The position numbers and the translations under genes were made by a program. Under the pieces are notes generated by a model, which was not told the origin of the DNA, did no database searches, and saw only the letters and a program-made list of their open reading frames with translations. A stretch of DNA of 64,000 bases from Sporisorium sorghi (taxonomy: Eukaryota; Basidiomycota; Ustilaginomycetes; Ustilaginales; Ustilaginaceae). The stretch spans positions 24,896-88,895 of the forward strand of contig JALCCG010000067.1 in assembly GCA_023212695.1 (NCBI GenBank), given 5' to 3'. Shown piece by piece: positions 8,380 to 15,709 of the stretch. Every line of letters begins with the position of its first letter. Position 1 is the stretch's first letter.

Positions 8380-8393
8380 TGAAAGCGCTATTT
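8380..8393. promoter_or_regulatory. Candidate cre (CcpA) site
   Basis: TGAAAGCGCTATTT matches the cre consensus in its core (TGAAAGCGCT) but not at the last CA. It sits immediately upstream of the -35 box of the gntR promoter. Confidence 0.45.
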
Positions 8394-8399
8394 TGATTC

Positions 8400-8428
8400 T
8401 TGACAGCCTTTTCAGTTGCGTTTATGCT
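8400..8428 (+). promoter_or_regulatory. Sigma-A promoter of the gntR operon
   Basis: TTGACA (8400-8405) and TATGCT (8423-8428) are separated by 17 bases. Operator copy 2 starts 12 bases after the -10 box, over the probable transcription start and initially transcribed region. Confidence 0.75.
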
Positions 8429-8439
8429 AAACATGCGGT

Positions 8440-8458
8440 TAATTGGATGACCCAATTA
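8440..8458. promoter_or_regulatory. GntR operator copy 2
   Basis: TAATTGGATGACCCAATTA, identical in both arms to copy 1. It overlaps the start of transcription and lies 35 bases before the regulator's ATG, so binding should repress the regulator and, by read-through, the operon. Confidence 0.8.
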
Positions 8459-8493
8459 TCGTTTGCGCAAGAAGTGATAGAAAGGGTAGTCAT

Positions 8494-9192
8494 ATGACCA
8501 TTAAGAAGATTAAATATCATCGGGTGTACGAGGATGTTATTGAGCAGATCAAGAATCTGATTCTGGAAGGAAATCTGACTCCGGGCGATGTTCTTCCGAC
8601 GGAGCGGGAGCTGGCCCAATCTTTTGGCATCAGCCGCGGAACTTTACGGGAAGCATTTCGTATTCTGGAGCGCGAAGGACTCATTGAAGCAAGACCTGGT
8701 GGCGGGCGCTTTCTGAGCAAGGCACTGGATGTAGCCGAGGATCGCAGCCGCATTCTGGACAATATCGAACGCGCTACCATTATTGAGTTATTAGAGGCGC
8801 GGGAATTGTTTGAGACAGGGATTGTGGAGCTGGCGGCTAAGCGTGCAACCGATGAGGATATTGCCGAGATCGAGGCTGCCTTCGAGAAGTGGGGACAGAT
8901 CGATCAGGAGGCGGAGGATCGCTCGAAGCCTGACCAGGCCTTTCACTTGTCGATTGCCAAAGCAACGCATAACGTGGTTCTCGTCAATATGATTGAACTG
9001 CATATGGATTTGCTCCAGCGGACTCTGAGCAAGACGGCCCAAATTCCAGGGCGCAAGAGCGAGGTTTATGAGGAACATTTACTTATTATGCAAGCTATTA
9101 AGGAACGTGATCCGGTGAAAGCGAAGCTGGCTTTGCTGAACCATTTGAGCAGAGTCAAAGAAAACATACAGAAAAACTACATTCATGTATAA
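8494..9192 (+). CDS. FadR-type GntR transcriptional regulator
   Basis: A 232-residue regulator with an N-terminal winged helix (residues about 8-75; motif PGDVLPTERELAQSFGISRG) and a C-terminal FCD all-helical ligand domain. FCD metal-binding His residues can be seen in AFHLSIA and later in the helices after SEVYEEH. FadR-subgroup proteins usually sense organic acids or sugar acids. The ATG at 8494 is used because AAAGGG lies about 9 bases upstream; an in-frame TTG at 8443 falls inside the operator. Three copies of the same palindrome flank the gene, so it is almost certainly autoregulated and likely controls the genes that follow. The effector is unknown. Confidence 0.92.
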   Translation: MTIKKIKYHRVYEDVIEQIKNLILEGNLTPGDVLPTERELAQSFGISRGTLREAFRILEREGLIEARPGGGRFLSKALDVAEDRSRILDNIERATIIELLEARELFETGIVELAAKRATDEDIAEIEAAFEKWGQIDQEAEDRSKPDQAFHLSIAKATHNVVLVNMIELHMDLLQRTLSKTAQIPGRKSEVYEEHLLIMQAIKERDPVKAKLALLNHLSRVKENIQKNYIHV

Positions 9193-9193
9193 G

Positions 9194-9216
9194 AGGGGAG
9201 AAACTCGCCCCTTTTT
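9194..9216 (+). terminator. Terminator/attenuator after gntR
   Basis: AGGGGAG pairs with CTC-G-CCCCT around an AAA loop and runs into TTTTT. It ends just before operator copy 3, so the downstream genes may have their own start or depend on read-through. Confidence 0.7.
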
Positions 9217-9221
9217 AACAC

Positions 9222-9240
9222 AAATTGGATAATCCAATTA
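9222..9240. promoter_or_regulatory. GntR operator copy 3
   Basis: AAATTGGATAATCCAATTA shares the AATTGG/CCAATT arms of the other two copies; an extra half-site TCCAAT follows at 9241. It lies 43 bases before the next ATG, which suggests separate control of the catabolic genes. Confidence 0.75.
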
Positions 9241-9283
9241 TCCAATGGACATGAGTGAATATTTTGGTAAAGAGGGACTGCAG

Positions 9284-10633
9284 ATGAATACAGACATTCG
9301 AATTCTATCACCCTGCGGCATGCTGGGGTACGGATTTCCTGAACAATCCTTCATGAACGGGATGGAGTTTGAGCTGCACGGCATCGTTGTTGATGCAGGA
9401 TCTACGGATGGGGGACCGCATAAGCTGGGCGCCGGTGTATCGATCGTCAGCAAGCGTGCGGTGAAGAAAGACCTGGACATTATGATCACGAATGGATTGT
9501 CCCGGAAGATTCCCATCATCATCGGCTCGGCAGGCGGCTCGGGAGCTCAGACCCATGTGAACTGGACGCTCGATATCATTGATGAAATCTTGGATGAACG
9601 GGGCCTGCAGGCCAAGGTCTCTGTCATATGGGCAGACTTTACTCAGCAGGAGATCCATCAGGCGAAGGAGGAAGGACGCATTAAGGCACTGAGTCCGAAT
9701 ATTCCGCCTCTGACGAGCGAATTAATTAATTCGACGAACAGCATCGTTGCACAGATGGGACACGAACCTATTGTGGAAGCGCTTAAACAAGGTGTGGATA
9801 TCATCGTTTGCGGCCGTGCTTATGATCCTTCTCCGTTTGCCGCGATTGGGATTTATCATGGCAAGGACCCGGGGCTTTCCTATCACCTGGGCAAAATATT
9901 GGAATGCGGCGCTTTATGCGCGGAACCGGGAACAACGAAGGATAGCATTCTCGGTACGATAAGCGACGATTCGTTCACCGTTCAATCACTTAATCCTGAC
10001 CGGAACTGCAGCCCGACGAGTGTTGCAGCACATACCTTTTATGAGAAGGAGCATCCCTACATTCTGCACGGGCCCGGATTTACGCTCGACCTGGAGCATT
10101 GCCGATTCGAGGAAGTGGAGAAGGGCGTCGTTCGCGTAACGGGCAGCCGCTTCCTTCCGGCTGAGAAATACTTTATTAAGCTGGAAGGAGCAAGACGAGT
10201 AGCTTACCGGACGTTCGTTGTTGCGGGGATCCGAGACCCGATTCTCATCGGGAAGCTCGAAGAGGTTGAGGACTATGTCCGCAATCAGGCCAGGGAATAT
10301 TACCGGGAAATTCCGGAATCGGATTACCAGATTCAATTCTATAATTACGGCAAGAACGGCGTTCTCGGAAGCAAGGAGCCCGAGTCGTTCACCGGACACG
10401 AGATTGGCGTCATGTTCGAAGTGGTGGCCAAGACGCAGGAGCTGGCGAACAGCATCTGTGCAACGGTTCGCTCTACGTTCCTCCATTACGGATACGATGG
10501 CCGCAAATCAACGGCGGGGAACCTGGCATTTCCATTCGCGCCAAGCGATATCGAGTTCGGTCCTGTCTATGAATTCTCCGTGTACCACCTGATGGAAATG
10601 AAAAATAATGCTTTTCGGATAGAGCATCGATAA
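9284..10633 (+). CDS. DUF1446 / AtuA-like acyclic terpene utilization family protein
   Basis: A 449-residue protein of the DUF1446 (PF07287) family, recognised by the N-terminal run CGMLGYGFPE, a VDAGSTDGGP motif, GSAGGSGA and a CGRAYDPSPFA motif. AtuA of Pseudomonas lies in the acyclic terpene degradation cluster, but the reaction of this family is not established. No signal peptide or membrane segment is present. GAGGG lies just before the ATG at 9284; the earlier ATGs at 9245 and 9251 lack a site. It is followed 13 bases later by the DUF4387 gene; the two domains are fused in some organisms, which argues that they form one enzyme. Here they head a transport and glycohydrolase operon. Confidence 0.87.
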   Translation: MNTDIRILSPCGMLGYGFPEQSFMNGMEFELHGIVVDAGSTDGGPHKLGAGVSIVSKRAVKKDLDIMITNGLSRKIPIIIGSAGGSGAQTHVNWTLDIIDEILDERGLQAKVSVIWADFTQQEIHQAKEEGRIKALSPNIPPLTSELINSTNSIVAQMGHEPIVEALKQGVDIIVCGRAYDPSPFAAIGIYHGKDPGLSYHLGKILECGALCAEPGTTKDSILGTISDDSFTVQSLNPDRNCSPTSVAAHTFYEKEHPYILHGPGFTLDLEHCRFEEVEKGVVRVTGSRFLPAEKYFIKLEGARRVAYRTFVVAGIRDPILIGKLEEVEDYVRNQAREYYREIPESDYQIQFYNYGKNGVLGSKEPESFTGHEIGVMFEVVAKTQELANSICATVRSTFLHYGYDGRKSTAGNLAFPFAPSDIEFGPVYEFSVYHLMEMKNNAFRIEHR

Positions 10634-10646
10634 GGAGGATCAAACT

Positions 10647-10973
10647 GTGACTCAACTCGGCGATTTGGCGAAGGTGCTGCGAAGTAAAAACTCTGGCCCC
10701 TTCGAAATTACATTAGACGTGTTGTTTGATTCCAAGGAGCAGTATGACCAAGTAAAACAGTCCGGCCGCATTACAAAACGGACGATATGTGAGTTGTATC
10801 AGATTCGGGAGGAGCAGATTCATCACCTGGTATTTTTCGATCAGGCGCTGGGCTTCAAAATTACGATGTCGCGGGATATATCGTCTGGCAGCGTTGGCGA
10901 CCGCGATGTGTATGGAGCCCAGCAGCATGCACCTCTCATGAAGCTATCCATCGATTATCTGGAGGAGGGGTAA
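10647..10973 (+). CDS. DUF4387 domain protein, partner of the DUF1446 protein
   Basis: A 108-residue protein with the DUF4387 pattern: an N-terminal LAKVLRSKNSGPFEITLD, then FDQALGFKITMSRD and a C-terminal GDRDVYGAQQHAPL motif. It lies 13 bases after the DUF1446 gene and 3 bases before the first permease gene, so translation is probably coupled. In established genomes DUF4387 and DUF1446 are neighbours or fused, consistent with a two-subunit enzyme on acyl or hydroxy-acid substrates. The function is not known; the pairing is the firm part. Confidence 0.85.
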   Translation: MTQLGDLAKVLRSKNSGPFEITLDVLFDSKEQYDQVKQSGRITKRTICELYQIREEQIHHLVFFDQALGFKITMSRDISSGSVGDRDVYGAQQHAPLMKLSIDYLEEG

Positions 10974-10976
10974 GCC

Positions 10977-11870
10977 ATGAAGGTGTTAAGACGCTTAAGG
11001 CAGGATTGGGTGCTGTACGCGATGCTGTCGTTACCTCTTCTCTACTTTTTTATCTTCCACATCATTCCGTTATACGGCATGAAACTCGCCTTTCAGGACT
11101 ACCGGATTTTGGGAGATCATGTATGGGTAGGATGGAAGCATTTCAAGACACTCTTCAGTTCGCCTGCCTTCACAAGCGTACTGCAGAATACCATTATCAT
11201 CAGCTTGATGAAGATCATTTTTGTCTTTCCGATTCCGATCATGCTATCGCTTCTTATTAATGAAGTACGAAGCTCGAAATACCGCAAATATGTACAATCC
11301 GTTGTCTATCTGCCCCATTTTCTGTCCTGGGTCGTGATTGCCGGGATCTGGATCAGCCTCCTGAATCCTGCAGACGGCGGAGTCAATCTGATTGCGAACT
11401 TCTTTCAACTGCCATCCATCGATTACATGACAAGCAAGGAGCATATCCGCTGGGTGCTGGTATTCTCCGAAATCTGGCGAAGCGCCGGCTGGGATTCCAT
11501 CATCTATCTGGCAGCCATTATGAAGATCAGCCCAGGATTGTATGAAGCAGCCAAGATCGACGGAGCAACACGGCTGCAGCAGATGAGGTTCATTACGCTT
11601 CCTCATTTATACAGCACAGTTGTAACCGTCTTCATTCTGAATCTGGGCTTCTTCATGAATGCTGGTTTCGATCAAGTATTTAACTTTATGAACGATTCCG
11701 TCATTAGTGTCGTGGACATTCTGGACACTTATGTATACCGAATCGGTATTGGGAACGGACAGTTTGCTTATGCAACCGCAGCCAGTCTGTTCAAAGGCGT
11801 CATCGGTATCGTCCTTATCCTGGGTACGCATTTCATATCGAAGCGCTTCTCGGGTAAGGGCGTCTGGTAA
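10977..11870 (+). CDS. ABC transporter permease, LplB type
   Basis: A 297-residue inner-membrane permease with about six hydrophobic helices. The EAA loop is visible around YEAAKIDGATRLQQMRFITLP, the site that contacts the ATPase. N-terminal IFHIIPLYGMKLAFQDY is the LplB/YtcP-group signature of carbohydrate importers in Bacillota. It starts 3 bases after the DUF4387 gene and is followed by its partner permease and binding protein. No ATPase is encoded in the cluster; LplABC-type systems usually share a multitask MsmX-like ATPase encoded elsewhere. Confidence 0.93.
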   Translation: MKVLRRLRQDWVLYAMLSLPLLYFFIFHIIPLYGMKLAFQDYRILGDHVWVGWKHFKTLFSSPAFTSVLQNTIIISLMKIIFVFPIPIMLSLLINEVRSSKYRKYVQSVVYLPHFLSWVVIAGIWISLLNPADGGVNLIANFFQLPSIDYMTSKEHIRWVLVFSEIWRSAGWDSIIYLAAIMKISPGLYEAAKIDGATRLQQMRFITLPHLYSTVVTVFILNLGFFMNAGFDQVFNFMNDSVISVVDILDTYVYRIGIGNGQFAYATAASLFKGVIGIVLILGTHFISKRFSGKGVW

Positions 11871-11884
11871 AGGAGGGATTTACG

Positions 11885-12757
11885 ATGAGACGGCTGGAGA
11901 TTTCTAAAATTGTCATTTATCTGATGTTGTTTGCGTTCACTCTCATGGTATTGGTTCCTCTCCTGCATCTGCTGGCGCTGTCTTTAACAGACCCTGGCAA
12001 AGCCCATCTGATGGGCGGACTGGATATCATCCCCAAGGGATTCTCTACAATAAACTACCAACTGCTATTGTCCAATCCTTTGATCACGGGCAGTATTCTG
12101 AACTCGGTCTGGATCACCGTTGCAGGTACATTTCTCAATCTGCTGCTGACCTCCATGGCAGCTTATGTGCTGGCTAGAACCGAATTCATCGGCAAAAAAT
12201 TCGTGTTGTTCTTCCTTATCGTCATTATGGTATTCGAGCCGGGCATGATTCCGGAATACCTGCTGGTGAAGGATCTTGGACTGATGAATACGCTAACTTC
12301 ACTGATCCTGTACAAAGCGATCAACGTGTACTATCTCTTTATACTCATGCGGTTCATTCAGGACATTCCGGAGGAAATTCTGGAGGCTTCCCGCATTGAC
12401 GGTGCAGGTCACTTCCGGTTGTACAGCCGGATTATCCTGCCGCTGTCCAAACCGGGGCTGGCGACACTGGGCTTGTTCTATGGCGTGTATCACTGGAATG
12501 AATATTTCAGAGCCACACTCTACATTTCAGACCCGAGTAAATGGCCGCTGCAGGTCGTGCTCAGACAATTTGTTGTGCGCAAGGACAATACGTCGCTGAT
12601 CGGCAACCAGAACATGTTTGACAGCTCGATCAATTTTGATTTTGCTTCCCTGCAGGCGGGTACGATCATGATTGCGATTGTACCGCTGTTGTTCCTATAT
12701 CCGTTCATTTTGAAATACTACGCAAAAGGCGAACTGGAGGGAGGGGTCAAGGATTAA
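11885..12757 (+). CDS. ABC transporter permease, LplC/YtcP type
   Basis: A 290-residue permease with six hydrophobic helices and the EAA-loop motif EILEASRIDGAGHFRLYSRI. It begins 14 bases after LplB-like permease with AAGGAGG upstream and pairs with it as the second membrane subunit. The C-terminal stretch (PFILKYYAKGELEGGVK) is the usual end of LplC-type proteins (KGxxxGAVK). It should import the compound bound by the lipoprotein encoded next. Confidence 0.93.
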   Translation: MRRLEISKIVIYLMLFAFTLMVLVPLLHLLALSLTDPGKAHLMGGLDIIPKGFSTINYQLLLSNPLITGSILNSVWITVAGTFLNLLLTSMAAYVLARTEFIGKKFVLFFLIVIMVFEPGMIPEYLLVKDLGLMNTLTSLILYKAINVYYLFILMRFIQDIPEEILEASRIDGAGHFRLYSRIILPLSKPGLATLGLFYGVYHWNEYFRATLYISDPSKWPLQVVLRQFVVRKDNTSLIGNQNMFDSSINFDFASLQAGTIMIAIVPLLFLYPFILKYYAKGELEGGVKD

Positions 12758-12815
12758 GCGGGGAAGGGCAGCTTATTGAAGGCATTGATGTTCAAATTCA
12801 AAAAAGGGGAGAAAG

Positions 12816-14315
12816 ATGAACATGAAAAAATTAAGCCTGTTATTAATCGTTGCCATGCTGGCCATGGTCATGTCTGCATGCACCTCAAACTCGAACTCGC
12901 CGGGAGCGGGTCAGACAGAGCCTGGGACCACCCAGCCTGATGGAAGCGGCGATCCGGTTACGCTGAAGATTGTGTACAAGGATGAAGGAACGGCTAACCC
13001 CGTTTCCGTTAAATTTTTCGAAACCTTGGAGAAATCCCTTGCTGAAGATGAAGGCTTGAACGTGAAGTTTCAGCTTGTAGACCTCGCGCAGGGTAGTTAT
13101 GCGGAGAACCTGAACCTCCTGCTCTTGGGCGGAACCATTCCGGATATCATCTACTTCCAGGGCGGAGACCAGCAGATTGCCGATCAAGGTCTGCTGGAGG
13201 ATCTGACGCCGTACATTGAGAAATCCACCTACATTAAAGAGATCATGGAACCGCACAACCAAACACGGATGGCAAGTTATCCGTTTCTGCTGTGGATTAA
13301 ACCTCTTGCACCTAAGGCTCCGGTTGTTCGTGCCGATTGGTTTAATGCCATGGAGAGCTCCAAGGCCTTGATGGAGAATCCGACAGTGGACAATTATTAC
13401 GCCTTCTTCAAGGAACTGGTGGAGAAGAAGCCGGGTGAAGACAAGCCGAGTTACGCGCTGACGGCAGCAGGCGATATCGCCGAGATCAACTTCATTTTCA
13501 ACACGGCATTCGGTCTGGATACCACTTGGCTTAAAAAGGACGATGGAACTTATGAATACTCCAAAGTCTCTCAAAACGAGAAAGAAAAACTGACTTTCTA
13601 TAACAAGCTTTATAAGGAAGGTCTGCTTGATCCGCAATTCATTACGAAGCAGTGGGATACGAAGGAGGACGCCTTCTATAAAGGGGAAGCCGCGGTGATT
13701 ACGGGGACAGCCGGCAAAATCATCGATTTGTATGATGGAAGAATGCAGGAACTGGGCGGAGATGACGCCAGCCTGATCGTGCTGCCGCCTGCAAAAGGCG
13801 AAGCGCAAGGATTCGGCGCAACCGACGTTACGAAGGAAGCAAGAGGACTTGCGATCTCTTCGCAGTCCCCGCATAAAGATGTTGCATTCCAAGTCTTTGA
13901 TTACCTGGCAAGTCCCAAGGGCCAAATGCTGGACCGGCTCGGATTCGAAGATGAGCACTACAAGGTGGTAGACGGCGAGATTGAACTGAACGAGAAATAT
14001 TACAGTGAATGGTATGCACGTTTCTGGGAGCCAACCGAGATCCAATCGGAAACTCCTTTGAAAACGCCACTCTTGGGCGAGCCGGGCACCGAATCGCTGA
14101 AAATGGCTTCGGATTACTACACGGAAGACAACAACTTCATCATTCCTGAGCAGTTCATTGCGAACTGGGATGCAATGAACAATCTGTACAAGGAATATTC
14201 AACCGACTTTATTACAGGCAAGAAGGACTTGTCCCAATTCGATCAATTTGTTGAGGCCTGGAATGCTGCGGGCGGAGCAGAGATTACGAAATACGCTAAC
14301 GAAAACATCAAGTAA
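12816..14315 (+). CDS. ABC transporter extracellular solute-binding lipoprotein, LplA type
   Basis: A 499-residue lipoprotein: basic N-terminus, hydrophobic stretch and lipobox VMSAC, then a Ser/Thr/Pro/Gly-rich linker and a large two-lobe binding fold of the LplA group. Start is ATG 12816 or the ATG two codons later at 12822; the GGGGAG site is 4 and 10 bases upstream respectively, so 12822 may be the true one. It would deliver substrate to the two permeases just upstream. The large size is typical of binding proteins for oligosaccharides or complex glycosides rather than single sugars. Substrate is not deducible; neighbours suggest a ribose-containing compound. Confidence 0.92.
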   Translation: MNMKKLSLLLIVAMLAMVMSACTSNSNSPGAGQTEPGTTQPDGSGDPVTLKIVYKDEGTANPVSVKFFETLEKSLAEDEGLNVKFQLVDLAQGSYAENLNLLLLGGTIPDIIYFQGGDQQIADQGLLEDLTPYIEKSTYIKEIMEPHNQTRMASYPFLLWIKPLAPKAPVVRADWFNAMESSKALMENPTVDNYYAFFKELVEKKPGEDKPSYALTAAGDIAEINFIFNTAFGLDTTWLKKDDGTYEYSKVSQNEKEKLTFYNKLYKEGLLDPQFITKQWDTKEDAFYKGEAAVITGTAGKIIDLYDGRMQELGGDDASLIVLPPAKGEAQGFGATDVTKEARGLAISSQSPHKDVAFQVFDYLASPKGQMLDRLGFEDEHYKVVDGEIELNEKYYSEWYARFWEPTEIQSETPLKTPLLGEPGTESLKMASDYYTEDNNFIIPEQFIANWDAMNNLYKEYSTDFITGKKDLSQFDQFVEAWNAAGGAEITKYANENIK

Positions 14316-14328
14316 GGAGCCTATAACT

Positions 14329-15489
14329 ATGACTTCGTTTCGTGACCGAGTAAGAGGCGTGGTGATATCCACCGCGCTTGGAGACGCAATGGGAGCTCCC
14401 ATTGAGAAATTGACGTACGAAGAAATCAAGTCGAAATACGGACGCGTGGAATCCTTGATGACAAGATGGCATAAGATGGATCTTCCTGCCGAGGTCCGGC
14501 TTGGCCGGGTAAGAGGGGACGGGATTGTCACGGATGATACCCTGATGACGATTGCGCTCATGAATGTGTATCTTACCGAGGGCCGACATCTGGATGCCTA
14601 TGATATGAGCAATGAATTCGTGAAGGAGATTGCGTTCCGCAAGACGTTTGTCCCTGAACTGAATGAGGAAACGCTCATTATAGACCGATTGTTTTATCCG
14701 GAAAAATACATCTTCATGCGTCATGTGCTGGCGAATTGCGACCCGAGAGAGGGCGGCATCGGGAATATGGTGAACTGCGGGGCGGCGATGTACATCGCCC
14801 CGATCGGGATTGTCAATGCGGGCCATCCGAAGGCGGCCTATGATGAAGCCATCCTCTTTGCGATGGGTCATCAGAGCAGCTATGGCCTGGAAGCGGCTGG
14901 CGTCCTCGCGGCATGCGTCGCGAAGGCTTTTGAGCCTGGGGTGAGCGTGGATGATATTATCGGCACGGCCATCAGCCTGGCGAAGGACGGTACGAAAGCT
15001 GCCATACAGGAGCTGACCCAGGCTGCCCGAGAACTGCGGCCGGAGCGGGACAATATGGACAAGGTGATCGAGGTGCTGCAGGCGATCATGCTCAAATATT
15101 CCCCGATGGGCGATGACGTTAGCCGTCATATCGACAAGGTTGGCGTTCCGAGCAATCATTATACGCCAAGCCGCCTGTGGTCGATCGAAGAGCTGCCCAT
15201 GGCGCTTGCGTTCATGGTTCTGAATGAGGGGGAGTACTATCGTACGATCCTGGACGGCGTTAACTCCGGGCGTGACACGGACTCGATCGGCGTCATGGCT
15301 GGAGTGATCCTTGGGGCGATGCATGGCAGCGAGGTCATCCGCAAGGAAGATATCGAGCAGCTGAACAAGGTGAACCGTCTTGATCTGTGCGCCGTTGCTG
15401 ACGAATTCAGCATGGTTGCCGCCAAAATCATTGAGGATGACCTTCGAATCCATGAGATGAGGAAGAACGTTGTTCAACACGAGCTGTAG
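14329..15489 (+). CDS. ADP-ribosylglycohydrolase (DraG/ARH) family protein
   Basis: A 386-residue all-helical hydrolase of the ADP-ribosylglycohydrolase family. The metal-binding signatures are present: TDDT at residues 68-71 and the C-terminal GRDTDSIG with D316 and D318, plus an N-terminal LGDAMGAP. Family enzymes use a two-Mg centre to cleave N- or O-glycosidic bonds to ribose. TAAGGAG precedes the ATG at 14329; the open frame extends further upstream into the binding-protein gene but without a site. It starts 14 bases after the transporter gene. Placement next to an importer and a ribokinase suggests a catabolic role rather than reversal of protein ADP-ribosylation; this is inference. Confidence 0.9.
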   Translation: MTSFRDRVRGVVISTALGDAMGAPIEKLTYEEIKSKYGRVESLMTRWHKMDLPAEVRLGRVRGDGIVTDDTLMTIALMNVYLTEGRHLDAYDMSNEFVKEIAFRKTFVPELNEETLIIDRLFYPEKYIFMRHVLANCDPREGGIGNMVNCGAAMYIAPIGIVNAGHPKAAYDEAILFAMGHQSSYGLEAAGVLAACVAKAFEPGVSVDDIIGTAISLAKDGTKAAIQELTQAARELRPERDNMDKVIEVLQAIMLKYSPMGDDVSRHIDKVGVPSNHYTPSRLWSIEELPMALAFMVLNEGEYYRTILDGVNSGRDTDSIGVMAGVILGAMHGSEVIRKEDIEQLNKVNRLDLCAVADEFSMVAAKIIEDDLRIHEMRKNVVQHEL

Positions 15490-15709
15490 CAATAAGAAAT
15501 CATGCGAGGCTAACATTTTTTTGAATTAACCATTTGTTTTGGAGAAATGCAGTGTTCTTCTTCCGCTCCCGGATTTCTGCGATAAGAATTTGGGCTCAAG
15601 GAAACTCGGGGGCAGTAGAGAACGAAAGAATGATCCGAATTTGCGGTGGAACACACAAGGGATTTTCATGTTTCAACTTTGATTGCGCAGAGGCTAGGAG
15701 GGAGAGTTA

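Noticed and set aside
12885..14045. 386-codon minus-strand open frame opposite the solute-binding protein gene
   Set aside because: It is antisense to a clear lipoprotein gene, has no ribosome-binding site and its translation shows no family or composition of a real protein.
14308..15516. 402-codon minus-strand open frame opposite the first ADP-ribosylglycohydrolase gene
   Set aside because: His/Arg-rich antisense product; the plus strand carries complete catalytic motifs and a good start.
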